A stretch of 64,000 nucleotides of DNA from Terriglobales bacterium (GCA_025462725.1 JAOAPE010000010.1:124001-188000); one strand, 5' to 3'. Numbered from the stretch's first letter, positions 1-10,115 are shown. Numbers and translations: made by a program. Notes: generated by a model from the sequence alone, not told the origin.

Positions 1-1
1 G

Positions 2-2008
2 ACAGAGATAGACGCCGAGCTTCAGAAACACAAGAGCCCCATAACCGTGATGTTCACGGACCTGGCGGGCTCCACTTCCTTCTTTGAACATTTTGGTGAC
101 ACCGTCGGCATTCAATGGCTTGAGGAACACAATGAAATTGTGATCCCCAAAGTGAAGAAGTATGACGGCGTGCTGGTGAAGACCATCGGCGATTCCGTCA
201 TGGCCTACTTCACTGACGCGAAGCAAGCCGTTCGCGCCGCCGCCGATATCCAAAGAGGACTGCTCGAAGCCAATGCCAAGCGCAAGGAATCCGAGCAGAT
301 GAACGTGCGCGTGGCGCTGCATCACGGCCTGGGATATCTCAAGGGTGGCGACATCTTCGGCGACGTGGTTAATGTGGCTGCGCGTATCGCCAAAGCTTGC
401 CTGCCCGCACAGATACTGGTCTCTGAAGCCGTGTACATCAGCACCCATGAAGGCATTGATATGAAATGCCAGGCAGTGGGAGCGATGCAGTTCCATGGGA
501 AGTCCGGCAAAGAGAATCTTTTCGAGTTCATCTGGACAGACGAGATCACCTACCAGAACCTACGGCAGAAATTTCCGCCGAAGCAAGCCACCGCCGAGGA
601 CATCACCGGCGGCCGATACATGATGATGAACGAACTTGGCCGCGGAGCCATGGGCGTCGTCTATAAAGCCTATGACCGTCTCATCGGACGCTTGGTGGCC
701 CTCAAGACGATTCCACTCGAGGTTCCTGAATCAGAGCGTGTTGCGTTGATCGAGCGGCTCAAGACGGAAGCGCGGACTGCGGGAGTCCTTGACCATCCGA
801 ACATTGTTACCGTCTTCGATGTCGGCGAAGAAGCTGGTCTTTTTTATTTCACCATGCAGCACGTTGAGGGCAGGACTCTGGCGCAGGTGAAAGAGAGCAA
901 AGATCTGCTGCCGCTGGACCAGCTCTTCCACATGGCCGACGAGATCTGTGCGGCCATGTCATTCGCCCACGCAAGCGGCGTGATCCATCGCGACCTGAAG
1001 CCTTCAAACCTCATGCTGACCAATCAAGGCATGATCAAGGTGATGGACTTTGGAATCGCCAAGTTGGGTGATTCCGGACTCACCAAAGCGGGAATGGTGC
1101 TGGGCACTCCGAGTTATCTTGCGCCGGAGCAGGCTGCGGGACGAAGGATCGATCACCGGGCTGACATTTTTTCCCTTGGCGCTGTGCTGTACGAGATATT
1201 CACTGGCGAGAAGGCGTTCACAGGGGAGAGCGCGACCACCATCATCTACAAGGTGATGAACGACGAACCGATTCCGCCGAAGATCATTGAGCCATCGCTT
1301 CCCGCGGGATTGGACGCCATCATTCACAAAGCGCTAGCGAAAAATCCTGACCTGCGATACCAGAATTGCGATGAGCTTCGCGAAGCGTTAAAGCAGTGCC
1401 GCGCGAATCCGAATGCACGGGCAGTCGCTCCGGTGTTGGACAAGACCGTAAAGATGTCTTCGCGAGGACAACAACCATCGGCAGCTGAACAGACACAGTA
1501 CATGGCGCAGGGTTCGCAAGCTACGCCGTGGATTGCTGCGGGGGCAGCTGTTCTAGTCTTGGGAGCGGGATTCCTGCTCTGGCAAAAAACGCAGACGACA
1601 CCGCGGCAGGAAGTGCCAATCGCTGCGAGCACTTCAGAACAATCCACGGCGAAGCCGTCGGGAAATCAGAGCGCCGCCCCGAATGCGACGGCTCCCGAAG
1701 AAGCGCCCGCCGCGACTCAACGCGCGGTGGCGCGGACTAAAACCGTCGCTGCACAACACCATGCAAACCCAGGCGAGACGCCCGCGCCGCCTCCGGCTGC
1801 ACCAGTCGCGGCGGCTGAAGCGGGCGGACAGATGTGGAATTTGTCGGACGTCCCCAACCTGATGGGCAAAGCCGATGGGTACGCAGGAAAAGGCGACTAC
1901 CAGAAGGCCATCTTCCTCTACGAGCAGATTCTGCGGGTGGATCCGCAGAGCCGCGCGGCGAAAGAAGGCCTGCAGCGCGCGAAAGATGCGCGCAACCTGA
2001 GGCGCTAG
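2..2008 (+). CDS. Class III nucleotide cyclase-Ser/Thr protein kinase fusion, 5'-truncated by window edge
   Basis: The reading frame is open to the first base of the window, with cyclase-like residues before the GTG at 47, so the true start lies outside. The first ~180 residues form a class III adenylate/guanylate cyclase domain (FTDLAGST and GDSVMAYF metal-binding segments, NVAARI). A Hanks-type kinase follows at about residues 190-455 from position 47, with GRGAMGVVYKA glycine loop, catalytic HRDLKPSN, DFG and APE motifs. A single membrane span (~495-513), a Pro/Ala-rich linker and a TPR-like C-terminus (~600-650) complete it. All key catalytic motifs look intact. The layout suggests a membrane-anchored kinase with cytoplasmic cyclase and kinase domains and an extracytoplasmic TPR tail. 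Substrate and signal are unknown. It is convergent with the next gene, only 3 bp away. Confidence 0.9.
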   Translation, partial: TEIDAELQKHKSPITVMFTDLAGSTSFFEHFGDTVGIQWLEEHNEIVIPKVKKYDGVLVKTIGDSVMAYFTDAKQAVRAAADIQRGLLEANAKRKESEQMNVRVALHHGLGYLKGGDIFGDVVNVAARIAKACLPAQILVSEAVYISTHEGIDMKCQAVGAMQFHGKSGKENLFEFIWTDEITYQNLRQKFPPKQATAEDITGGRYMMMNELGRGAMGVVYKAYDRLIGRLVALKTIPLEVPESERVALIERLKTEARTAGVLDHPNIVTVFDVGEEAGLFYFTMQHVEGRTLAQVKESKDLLPLDQLFHMADEICAAMSFAHASGVIHRDLKPSNLMLTNQGMIKVMDFGIAKLGDSGLTKAGMVLGTPSYLAPEQAAGRRIDHRADIFSLGAVLYEIFTGEKAFTGESATTIIYKVMNDEPIPPKIIEPSLPAGLDAIIHKALAKNPDLRYQNCDELREALKQCRANPNARAVAPVLDKTVKMSSRGQQPSAAEQTQYMAQGSQATPWIAAGAAVLVLGAGFLLWQKTQTTPRQEVPIAASTSEQSTAKPSGNQSAAPNATAPEEAPAATQRAVARTKTVAAQHHANPGETPAPPPAAPVAAAEAGGQMWNLSDVPNLMGKADGYAGKGDYQKAIFLYEQILRVDPQSRAAKEGLQRAKDARNLRR

Positions 2009-2011
2009 AGT

Positions 2012-4687
2012 TTAAGGCTCCAGTTTGATGGTGCTGACGTTGAAATTCGTTTTCAGATACTGCTGGGCTTCCGCGCGCTCCGGCGTGGACTTCATCCCCG
2101 TCGAATTCAGGTAGACGATGTAGCGTTCGGCAGCGGCTTCCAGATCATTGTTGCTCGAGCGGTTGCGCGCCTCGGTCAGGAACTTCGGCGGCGCGTCGTG
2201 CACCCAGTCGATCAGCTTCTTCACCATCACGGATTTTGCCTGGCTCTCTGCCTCCGCTAGCAATTGAATCTCATCCAGCGGATCGCCTTCACCAACGATC
2301 CCGTCAGTATCTTCGGGCTTTACGTTTTCGAGCAGAACGATGGTCTTGGGGACATCCACTCTTACGCTGTCACTCAGCTTCGAACTTTCTACAGCGGGAT
2401 CGGCGAGCCGCAAAGCCACTTCGACTGAGGCCGTGTACTGCATGCTTCGGCGGGTGTAGGTGTAGGGCTCGGTGATGTTTTCCAGAAGCATCTCCGGGAT
2501 TTTCTCCAGCTTGCGCTTGAGCGCTTCGATGCCGTCGGCTTGCGCCGTAAGCTTCGCTGCTTCAGAGGCGGCGACGTTCTTCTTCATCTTCGGAAGCGCG
2601 GCGTTGTAGGCTTCTTTGGCCTTCTCATACTCGCGCGTTGCAATGTCCACATTGCGGTTCGCCTCCGTCCACGCAGGATTCCTCACCTCGCGATGTCCCG
2701 CGCGATAGTGCGAAGTCAGCCGCTGTGTGTCTACCTTCTTGTCGACTTGATGGCGGATGATGTCGCCGATGAGTTGTAGATTGGAGAGCGTGGCGCCCGA
2801 AGAAACATCCGCTTCCATCGCGTTGCGGTCTTTACGGGTGATGGTCTTTACGCCGGGAAGTCCTGAGCCTTCCAGGCCGGAGGCGACGGTATCGCCAAGT
2901 TGGTCGGCAAATCCGAGGCTGTCGCGTCGTGAGGTCTGGTCGCGGAAATAGATCGCGACCGAGAGCTTCGCCTTGGTGTCGTAATCAGGGCTGTACTTTG
3001 TGAGCTGGTCTTTGAGACCTTCGAGGTCTGCCTTGTAGCGCTGGCCTTCTTTCACCAGTAGCCATCCCAGCCCGATGCCCACGCCGCGCGGCTTGTCGAG
3101 CAATCGCTGCGCCTGCTTCATGTAGTAGTCGCTGACGGCGTCACTGGCGAGGTCAAGTTTGATCCTGATGCTCTCGTCGGCATTCAGCGCCGCTGCTTTG
3201 GCGAGATATTCATGTGCCTGCCGGGTGGCGTCTTCGTCGGCGCGTCCGCGAATAGGCAGGTGGACGCGCGTGAGCGCATCCGCCCGGGAGACGAGATCTT
3301 TCACGTAATTTATCTGCAGCGCTTCCATATCAGCGGCAACGAAGCTGCGCTGGGATTCCGGCAAAGACGACAGCCGCTCGTACGCTTCGACGAATTGTTT
3401 CTTATCGGCGAAGGCGCGGGATTCTTCCATCGCCTGCTGCGCGCCTTCTTTGTTATTGAAGAGTTGAAGGTCGGCTTCGGTCTTCTTCAGGACCGCGACT
3501 GTGTCGGCGTCCTGCCTGAAGGTGAGTGCTTTCTTGTACGCGACGATCGCTTCCGCGAGTTTGCTCGCTTTGACCAACTCGTCCGCTTCGACGCGTCTGT
3601 TGGTGAATGCCGCTTGTATCGCAGCTTGGACGCGCGGCAATTCCGGCGCGAAACCAATGTACTTCGAAATGGCAGCGTAGGCTTCGTCGAACTTGGTGGC
3701 GATAAGCAACGAATCCGCTGAGGCCATCGCTCGGTCAATCTCCTGCGATTGCATGGCCAGATCGGAATCCGCTTTCGAGAGCGTTGGGAACGCCGGATCG
3801 ACAGAGCGTGCGTGGTCGAGGTGCGCCTTCGCGGCAGCTAGATGCGCATATCCGGTAGTGTGGTCGGCGACAGCCTTCTGATACGCAGCTATTTCCGCTT
3901 TGCCCGAATCGATGATTGCCTGGATCTGCTGGTTGACATCGCGGGTGAGCGCATCCGCTTTTGCATACGACGCGAATGCGCGACGCGACTCTTCCGCCTG
4001 CTGCTTTGCCTTCTTCAACCGCTCGAAATCCGGAGCCCTCTGCGTAACAGATTTGTTGTAGGCCGCCAATTCCGATTCAGATATCGCGGCAATCAGCGTC
4101 GCCAATGAGGTGTGCGCTTCGGCCGAGTGCGGAGCGGCAGGATACTGCTTCAAATAATCTGACCACAGCGGGATCGTCTGCGTTCGCGCTGCTCGCATGT
4201 ATTCCGCAAGTTCCACGTCAGGAGCATTCACGAATTCGACGTGTGTGCCCGGCTTGAGCACTTGTGGAATCGCATCAGTGGCGTTGCTCGATTTCGTGAG
4301 CAGCCGCGCTTGAACCATGCCCATGTCCACGAGTTCTTTAAGGGACATGCTCTTGTTCTTTTCGAGCTTCAGATTCACAGGCACAATGCAACTGGTGCCC
4401 GAAGGCGAGGTCATTGTGAGCACGCCATCGGCGCTGCGGTCGAGCGAAGTCGCCTGTGCAAGTGAGGCTTTGGGCAGCTTCTTGTAGGAGTTGTTGTCGA
4501 GCGATTCCGTCCCGGCGCAGACATAAACTTCCGTCTTTCCGTTCAGCTGAAAATCGGTGACTTGAACGTAGGCTGGGCCCGCATCCGACTGGAATTGGAT
4601 GATGGCCGTCAGCGGCTTGTCTTTAGCCGCCGCGGGCAGACAGAAACCCACGATCAGCACAACGAGACCCAAACTCCTGCGAACCAA
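2012..4687 (-). CDS. Large secreted protein of unknown function with alpha-helical repeats
   Basis: This 891-residue protein starts with a clear signal peptide (MVRRSLGLVVLIVGFCLPAAAKDK). The body is rich in Ala, Lys and Glu and built of helical, TPR-like segments: tracts resembling 'AAYNKSVTQRAPDFERLKKAKQQAEE' style helices recur from ~190 to 480. No catalytic motif is recognisable. It is probably an exported scaffold or repeat protein acting in the periplasm or at the envelope. It runs convergently into the kinase gene, and its promoter would lie in the 180-bp gap to 4870. I do not recognise the family. Confidence 0.8.
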   Translation of the reverse strand: MVRRSLGLVVLIVGFCLPAAAKDKPLTAIIQFQSDAGPAYVQVTDFQLNGKTEVYVCAGTESLDNNSYKKLPKASLAQATSLDRSADGVLTMTSPSGTSCIVPVNLKLEKNKSMSLKELVDMGMVQARLLTKSSNATDAIPQVLKPGTHVEFVNAPDVELAEYMRAARTQTIPLWSDYLKQYPAAPHSAEAHTSLATLIAAISESELAAYNKSVTQRAPDFERLKKAKQQAEESRRAFASYAKADALTRDVNQQIQAIIDSGKAEIAAYQKAVADHTTGYAHLAAAKAHLDHARSVDPAFPTLSKADSDLAMQSQEIDRAMASADSLLIATKFDEAYAAISKYIGFAPELPRVQAAIQAAFTNRRVEADELVKASKLAEAIVAYKKALTFRQDADTVAVLKKTEADLQLFNNKEGAQQAMEESRAFADKKQFVEAYERLSSLPESQRSFVAADMEALQINYVKDLVSRADALTRVHLPIRGRADEDATRQAHEYLAKAAALNADESIRIKLDLASDAVSDYYMKQAQRLLDKPRGVGIGLGWLLVKEGQRYKADLEGLKDQLTKYSPDYDTKAKLSVAIYFRDQTSRRDSLGFADQLGDTVASGLEGSGLPGVKTITRKDRNAMEADVSSGATLSNLQLIGDIIRHQVDKKVDTQRLTSHYRAGHREVRNPAWTEANRNVDIATREYEKAKEAYNAALPKMKKNVAASEAAKLTAQADGIEALKRKLEKIPEMLLENITEPYTYTRRSMQYTASVEVALRLADPAVESSKLSDSVRVDVPKTIVLLENVKPEDTDGIVGEGDPLDEIQLLAEAESQAKSVMVKKLIDWVHDAPPKFLTEARNRSSNNDLEAAAERYIVYLNSTGMKSTPERAEAQQYLKTNFNVSTIKLEP

Positions 4688-4869
4688 AGAGCTACCTCCG
4701 GATGATCAGAACGAGAAAAAATGTGAAAGGTGTGGCGAGGAAAGTTATCACGGTGTTTCCCGTGAATCAAGGCAGGAACATGGGATGTCGCATGCTCGGA
4801 ATGTGGTGTATCCGGTATCGGCTGTGTGGTGTGCTGCTATGATTCCCCCCGATTAAGGAGAGGTGAAAG

Positions 4870-5337
4870 ATGTTTCGTCGAATCATCAAGATCACGCTGG
4901 TTGGAGTGGCAACGCTAATGACTGTATCGGCACATGGGCAGCAATCCCGGTGGGCGACGAAGGATGACGCCACCGCGAATTACATGATCAGTATGGAACG
5001 GCAGTGGGCCGAGTCAGCCTGCAAAGACAATGGCGTCGCCGAGAAGATCCTTGCCGATGATTTTCAGGGGACCTCGACTAAAGGCGAGCGGTATACGAAG
5101 AAAGAGGAAATGCAGCCCCCGAGTTCCTCTAACCGACCACACGATTGCAAACTGGATGACGCCAAAGTCCGCTTTTTTGGAAACGAGATGGCAATCGCGT
5201 ACGGCGCTGAGCGCAGGATCGTGCCCGCGAAAGGTACGGAGGAAACCCAGTGTCAAATTTGGACTGACGTATGGCTAAAGCGCAAAGGAAAGTGGCAAAT
5301 CGTAGCGGCACAGGATTCAAAGGTGGAATGCAAGTAA
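4870..5337 (+). CDS. Secreted SnoaL/DUF4440-like (NTF2-fold) small protein
   Basis: The 155-residue product has an N-terminal signal peptide ending near VSAHGQ. The mature part follows the DUF4440/SnoaL pattern: 'ERQWAESACKDNGVAEKILADDF', then an internal 'AIAYGAERRI' strand and the terminal 'DVWLKRKGKWQIVAAQDSKVE'. Members of this NTF2-like fold bind small ligands or are enzymes of varied type, so the specific role is open. An excellent ribosome site, AAGGAGAGG, sits 8 bases before the ATG. The gene is single and ends in a shared terminator with the convergent peptidase. Confidence 0.8.
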   Translation: MFRRIIKITLVGVATLMTVSAHGQQSRWATKDDATANYMISMERQWAESACKDNGVAEKILADDFQGTSTKGERYTKKEEMQPPSSSNRPHDCKLDDAKVRFFGNEMAIAYGAERRIVPAKGTEETQCQIWTDVWLKRKGKWQIVAAQDSKVECK

Positions 5338-5345
5338 CTTAAAGC

Positions 5346-5386
5346 CTTGAAGGTGCTGCAGTCTCAGGACTCCAGCACCTTTCAAG
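5346..5386. terminator. Bidirectional hairpin terminator between convergent genes
   Basis: CTTGAAGGTGCTG (5346-5358) pairs with CAGCACCTTTCAAG (5373-5386) with one bulged base. The hairpin fills the 56-bp gap between the stop codons of two convergent genes, so it can end transcription from both sides. Confidence 0.6.
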
Positions 5387-5393
5387 CATCGAA

Positions 5394-7778
5394 CTACTGA
5401 CCCAGCCCCGCTCCGCGCGCATCTGGCGGCTTCAGCTCATACCCTTGTGGCGGTTCCGCCCCCATGAGATATCGAACAAAATAATCCCATCGGCGACGCA
5501 CCATGTAAGGCTCGTTCCCGAACCCGTGACGGCGATTCGGCAGCAAGAGCAGATCAAAATCTTTGTTGGCCTTGATCAGCTCGTTTACTACGAGCAGCGT
5601 GTTGTACGGCGGCACGTTGTCGTCGGTTGTGCCGTGCGCGAGCAGCAGATGTCCTTTCAGATTCTTTGCGAAATTCTGATTGGCCTGCGCGTCATAGTTC
5701 GCGTCTGGCTTCTTCGGATCCCACAATCCCTGATACCGCTCTGCCCAATCATCTTCATACTCGCGATTGTCATGATTTCCGGCTTCTGAGATTCCCACCT
5801 TAAAGAAATCCGGATAGTGGAACATTGCGCCAGCGGTGGCATAACCACCGCCGGAGTGTCCGTAGATGCCCGCCTTCTCGATATCAATGAACGGATACTT
5901 CGTAGCGAGTTCCTTCATGGCGATGACTTGGTCGGGCAATGTGTTGTCGCCCAGGTTGCCGTAATAGGCGTCGTGGAATTTCTTCGACCGCGTGGGATTG
6001 CCCATGCCATCGATCTCAACCACAATGAATCCGAGTTCGGCGAGGGACTGCGCATCTCCGCGTGAAGCGCTGAACGAACGCGAGCCTACGCTGCCGCCCT
6101 GGGGACCGGGGTAGATGTGATTGATAATGGGATACTTCTTCGCCGGATCAAGGTTCGTTGGCTTGAACATCAATCCGTAGAGGTCGGTCTGTCCGTCACG
6201 CGCCTTTACCGTGATCGGCGTTGGCGGCTTCCATCCAGTAGCGAGAAGACGGGAGATATCGGTCTTACCGACTGTGGCAACCAGCTTGCCATCAGAATCG
6301 CGCAGGACAGTCACCGCTGGCACGTCAGGTTTGGAATAGATGTCCACGAAATACTTGCCTGATGGCGACAACGTGACTTCGTGATTGCCATCTTCAGGCG
6401 TGAGCAGCGTCAGGTTCTTGCCGTCGAAGCCCACCTTATATAGATGCGTGAAATAGGGATCGCGGCCCTTCTCGCGCCCCGAGGCCAGGAAGTAAAGGGT
6501 GCGGGCTTTGTCGTCTACGCGCAGCAACTGCAACACGCCCCATTCACCGCTGGTGATCTGGTTCTTCAATTTGCCGGTGGTCTGGTCATAGAGATAGAGA
6601 TGTCCCCAGCCATCGCGCTCTGAAAACCAGATGACTTCGTTCGACGCCGGCAGATATTTCCAGTTCACGCGGCCTTGTCCGGATTCATACTGGGTGGGAA
6701 CTTTCTCTTCGAGGACATCGCGAATCGCTCCGGTCGAAGCATCCGCAATCCGTAATTGCGCGACTTTGTGATCGCGCGAGCTGGATACAAATGCGAGACG
6801 TGATGCGTCTGCATTCCATTCGACATCTGCCCAATCATTTCCGCGACAAGCAACGTGGTCGCACAGCGTCGAGCGATGCTGGTCAGCCGGCATTTGCAAG
6901 CGGATTACCTTTGCTGCATCCACATCAATAATCACTCGCTGAATGGTGGTGACCACGTCGTCACCAGGCAGCGGATACTTCCATGCCTGCAGCGTGGGAT
7001 GTCCCACTTTGGTTTCGACGAGGTACATCTCGCCCACGCCACGCTGGTCTTGCTGAAACGTGGCGACCTTTTTCGAATCGGGCGACCACAGCAGGATGGG
7101 ACGGTCGCTCTTCGTCCACCCTGCATTGTCAGTCGCGTAGCCGAAATCCTTCACGCCGTCGGTTGTAAGCTGCGTTTCTTTTCCGGTGGCAACATCGCGC
7201 ACCCAAAGATTGTTGTCGCGGATGAACGCCGTGCGTTTTTTGTCCGGCGAAGGCGCGTCATTGCGCGGGGCAAACCCACCCGGTGCGCCGCGGCCGGGAG
7301 CTTGTGCGCCCATCTCCGGCGCAGAAGCAACGCTGCATTTGTTTCCCTGCACATCGCAAGTGAACCTGCGCGGCCCCAAATTCACGATGATCGATTGGCC
7401 ATCAGGAGAAAACTCCAATGTCTGAAAGGGCAGTTTTGCTGGATCTAATGTTCGTCCCGCAACCGCCGAGAGCGCTGCCGCCAACTTCGCGTGGTCGAAT
7501 GCTGGCTCGCCCTTCCCCTTCGCGGGATCGAAGAGCACAAAGTCACTACCGCTGGCAGTGGTGTTGCGATACCAGAAACGATTATCCGGGAGCCAGTTCG
7601 CGCGTACGGTGCCGGTCACGAGCGGATTGGTGTTGTATCCCATGAATTTTTCCGCGGCGGCGTAATCCGCCGAAGTAAGCGCACGCGGAGCAGCTTGGGA
7701 AAATGCAATATTGGATGTGAGGAGGATCGCAATAAGTGCGAACGTGCTGAGTGAGGACTTACCTGTGCGCTTTGGCAT
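5394..7778 (-). CDS. Secreted dipeptidyl-peptidase IV-like S9 serine peptidase
   Basis: I place the start at the ATG at 7778 because it is preceded by AAAGGA at good distance and begins a signal peptide (MPKRTGKSSLSTFALIAILL...); the frame extends 40 codons further upstream without support. The 794-residue protein has an N-terminal beta-propeller (blades such as 'LWSPDSKKVATF') and a C-terminal alpha/beta-hydrolase domain with the triad in order: Ser in GHSGGG (~641), Asp in HGTTDDNVPP (~718) and His in RRHGFG (~750). DPP-IV family enzymes release dipeptides from peptide N-termini in the periplasm or outside the cell. A second, different S9 peptidase lies at 20804-23143. Confidence 0.9.
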   Translation of the reverse strand: MPKRTGKSSLSTFALIAILLTSNIAFSQAAPRALTSADYAAAEKFMGYNTNPLVTGTVRANWLPDNRFWYRNTTASGSDFVLFDPAKGKGEPAFDHAKLAAALSAVAGRTLDPAKLPFQTLEFSPDGQSIIVNLGPRRFTCDVQGNKCSVASAPEMGAQAPGRGAPGGFAPRNDAPSPDKKRTAFIRDNNLWVRDVATGKETQLTTDGVKDFGYATDNAGWTKSDRPILLWSPDSKKVATFQQDQRGVGEMYLVETKVGHPTLQAWKYPLPGDDVVTTIQRVIIDVDAAKVIRLQMPADQHRSTLCDHVACRGNDWADVEWNADASRLAFVSSSRDHKVAQLRIADASTGAIRDVLEEKVPTQYESGQGRVNWKYLPASNEVIWFSERDGWGHLYLYDQTTGKLKNQITSGEWGVLQLLRVDDKARTLYFLASGREKGRDPYFTHLYKVGFDGKNLTLLTPEDGNHEVTLSPSGKYFVDIYSKPDVPAVTVLRDSDGKLVATVGKTDISRLLATGWKPPTPITVKARDGQTDLYGLMFKPTNLDPAKKYPIINHIYPGPQGGSVGSRSFSASRGDAQSLAELGFIVVEIDGMGNPTRSKKFHDAYYGNLGDNTLPDQVIAMKELATKYPFIDIEKAGIYGHSGGGYATAGAMFHYPDFFKVGISEAGNHDNREYEDDWAERYQGLWDPKKPDANYDAQANQNFAKNLKGHLLLAHGTTDDNVPPYNTLLVVNELIKANKDFDLLLLPNRRHGFGNEPYMVRRRWDYFVRYLMGAEPPQGYELKPPDARGAGLGQ

Positions 7779-7902
7779 TGATGTCCTTTGATTGTGATTT
7801 GGGCAGTGGCACACAAATTTATCACGAGAGTTGCCGGACAGGCAGCATGCGGAACCAGCATCTCTGCTGTAAAATCGTTCACCACACGGAGGCATCACGG
7901 GA

Positions 7903-8409
7903 ATGCTAAAAATCAGGCAGCTGCATCTCTATTTGGGAACGTTTTTTGCGCCAAGTATCATCTTCTATGCACTTACAGGTGCGTTCCAAACCTTTCAGTT
8001 TCATGAGGAACATGAGGGGCGTCCAGCGATCCCAATCTTTGAAAAGCTAGCTGAGATACACAAAGACCAGCGCGTCCCGAAGTGGACGAAGCCAGCCGCA
8101 ACGCCACAAGCGGAGAAGCCAGCAGCTACACAAGCGACTCCGCCGTCTTCCAGCTCCGGAACAGCGGCAAGCGAAACGGAAGCAGCGGCGAAGCCCGCTC
8201 CACAACCGCGCCCCGCGGCGCCTCCGCGAACTCCACGCCGCAAGCCTTCAATACCATTCAAAATTTTCGCAGTGTTCATGTCCGTTGGACTGATGTGCAC
8301 AACATGCCTTGGCATCTACATGTCATTCAGATCTACCCGTGAAAAAGGAAAAGTGTGGGCGATGCTGGTGCTGGGAACGGCGCTTCCGATCGTGTTGCTG
8401 TACTTGTAA
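7903..8409 (+). CDS. PepSY-associated TM-type small membrane protein
   Basis: The 168-residue product begins with a membrane segment (LKIRQLHLYLGTFFAPSIIFYALTG), which resembles the first helix of PepSY-associated TM proteins. A long Pro/Ala/Ser-rich linker follows, then two further membrane spans near residues 125-145 and 155-168. GGAGG lies upstream of the ATG. It is divergent from the DPP-IV gene and convergent with the next gene, with only 3 bp between stops. Function is unknown; a membrane role alongside redox or uptake proteins is typical for the family. Confidence 0.7.
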   Translation: MLKIRQLHLYLGTFFAPSIIFYALTGAFQTFQFHEEHEGRPAIPIFEKLAEIHKDQRVPKWTKPAATPQAEKPAATQATPPSSSSGTAASETEAAAKPAPQPRPAAPPRTPRRKPSIPFKIFAVFMSVGLMCTTCLGIYMSFRSTREKGKVWAMLVLGTALPIVLLYL

Positions 8410-8412
8410 AAC

Positions 8413-9618
8413 TCACCTTGAGAACACAGTTCCGTGCGCGTACGCGTCATCTTTAAATCCGTGCGGCCATGTTTTGCCGTTCATGCTCACACCGGGACGC
8501 GAACTGCCTGCATCTCGAAAGCGTTCGTCGAGTTTCACAGCCCCGGTCGCCTTGTCGAAGTTAATGATGAAGAGACGGTGGTCGGGTCCCTTCTCATCCG
8601 AATTGAGGACGATTCGCGTGCCGCTTGGATCCATTGATATCCAATGTGGCTTTTGACTTTCGTCTAGAGTTACCCGGCTTACTTCCAGCGGATGCTCGGG
8701 GTCGGAGATATCAAAAACTGTCAGGCTGTGCGTTTCAGGTATGGTTTGCAGCCACCAGTGGCCCACTCGGATGGGCACTCCGCAATCGTCGCCGGGAAAT
8801 GCGTGTACGAATTTGATCGAAGGATTGTCGCTTGCGATGTCTTTCATCGCGTAGAGACCGCAAGCAAAGGTGTGGACCAGCACGGTCTTGCCATCATCGA
8901 GCAGACGCGGTTCTCCCGGAAACTCTTGTTCATTCCCGCGCGGACCGGGCGGCAATACTAAGGTTCGCAGCACTTTCAAATTCGATAGCTGCCACACTTG
9001 AACAGTTCGAGTAGCGCCGTCTGATTTGTAATGCATTGCGGTGTTGGTGGAAACGAGCCGGTCAACGTTGGGTAGAAGTTCAATGCTATACGGCCGGATC
9101 AGCTCGCTTTTCGCCGCCGCATCCATCGCGCTTCCCGAACGGATCATCTTTCCCGCATTGTTAATCTCGACTATTCCGCCACCGTCAGACTTTGCGCCAT
9201 GTCCTCCGCGATATTGGAACGTGGCCAACACATTTCCGTTCTTCAAACGGAAGTAAGTGTGGGGATGCATGTATCCATCAATCTCGCCGAACGACGTGAC
9301 GACCTTTGGAGCAAGCGGATTGCGGAGATCGTAGACCCATGTCTGGCCGGATTCGAATCCGTTTGCCATAAGAAAGCCGCCGACAGGCATTTCGATCTCG
9401 GTGTGATGCGGTTGCGTTCCGGCGACTCCGGTGGGCGCAGTCCGCAGAACTTTGCCGTAGGTCGGCGACGACGGCTCGGCATCAATCACCGCGAGGAAGT
9501 CAGAACTTTTCTTTTCGATGTCGCCACACCAGGCGAACAAATAGGAATGTTTCTTCTCTGCCCCGGAACCCAGGGCGCATGACAGCAGCACCGCAACGAT
9601 CACTAAGAGTCGCTTCAT
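8413..9618 (-). CDS. Secreted beta-propeller protein resembling SBP56/methanethiol oxidase family
   Basis: A signal peptide (MKRLLVIVAVLLSCALGSGA) is followed by a ~380-residue WD/LVIVP-like propeller. 'DAEPSSPTYGKVL' and 'PHHTE' early in the mature protein are close in style to the selenium-binding protein 56 family. Later 'VFDISDPEHPLEVSRV' and 'PHWISMDPSGTRIVL' are typical propeller blades. SBP56 proteins act as methanethiol oxidases in some bacteria. Here metal-binding histidines are present but I cannot confirm the full site, so the activity is an inference. The gene is convergent with the preceding one and divergent from the DoxX-like gene. Confidence 0.65.
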   Translation of the reverse strand: MKRLLVIVAVLLSCALGSGAEKKHSYLFAWCGDIEKKSSDFLAVIDAEPSSPTYGKVLRTAPTGVAGTQPHHTEIEMPVGGFLMANGFESGQTWVYDLRNPLAPKVVTSFGEIDGYMHPHTYFRLKNGNVLATFQYRGGHGAKSDGGGIVEINNAGKMIRSGSAMDAAAKSELIRPYSIELLPNVDRLVSTNTAMHYKSDGATRTVQVWQLSNLKVLRTLVLPPGPRGNEQEFPGEPRLLDDGKTVLVHTFACGLYAMKDIASDNPSIKFVHAFPGDDCGVPIRVGHWWLQTIPETHSLTVFDISDPEHPLEVSRVTLDESQKPHWISMDPSGTRIVLNSDEKGPDHRLFIINFDKATGAVKLDERFRDAGSSRPGVSMNGKTWPHGFKDDAYAHGTVFSR

Positions 9619-9692
9619 AGGGCGGGAATGTTATCTTGCAGTGGAGCGTGTGTCTAGCGCGACTCACGCATCACCAAAGGAGAATCCGGAAA

Positions 9693-10115
9693 TTGGTAAA
9701 TCAGTCGGGTAACAGTTCGAAGTCGCAATTGTGGCTAGGTCGCGTGATCAGCGGATTATGCGTCTTGTTCTTCTTGGCAGATACCACCGCGCATTTTATG
9801 AAGCCTGCGCCAGTGGTTCAAGCTTTCGAACAGCTTGGGATTCCCGTTCGGCTGTCCGTCACGATAGCGCTGATCCAGTTGGCATGCATAATCCTTTATG
9901 TGGTCCCGCGCACAAGAATATTGGGCATGGTCTTGATCACGGGATATCTCGGCGGAGCAGTTGCGATCCATCTGCGCGCGGGCAGCGCTACTTTTCCGGT
10001 CGTATTCCCAATCCTACTTGGGGCGGCTTTCTGGACAGGCCCGCTCATGCGGGATCAGCAATTGTGTGGTTTTGTTTTTCATGCTTCGAAGGTAACGAGC
10101 ACGCGCCAGAGTTGA
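9693..10115 (+). CDS. DoxX-like integral membrane protein
   Basis: The proposed start is the TTG at 9693, since AAAGGAGA lies about 10 bases upstream; the frame is open further back to 9636 without a ribosome site. The 140-residue product has four predicted membrane spans with the DoxX-like pattern: first helix 'ISGLCVLFFLADTTAHF', then 'SVTIALIQLACIILYVVPRTRILGMVLITGYLGGAVAIHLRAG'-type segments. DoxX-like proteins are poorly defined inner-membrane proteins, some linked to redox stress. It overlaps or abuts the HD-domain gene downstream, suggesting one transcript. Confidence 0.75.
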   Translation: MVNQSGNSSKSQLWLGRVISGLCVLFFLADTTAHFMKPAPVVQAFEQLGIPVRLSVTIALIQLACIILYVVPRTRILGMVLITGYLGGAVAIHLRAGSATFPVVFPILLGAAFWTGPLMRDQQLCGFVFHASKVTSTRQS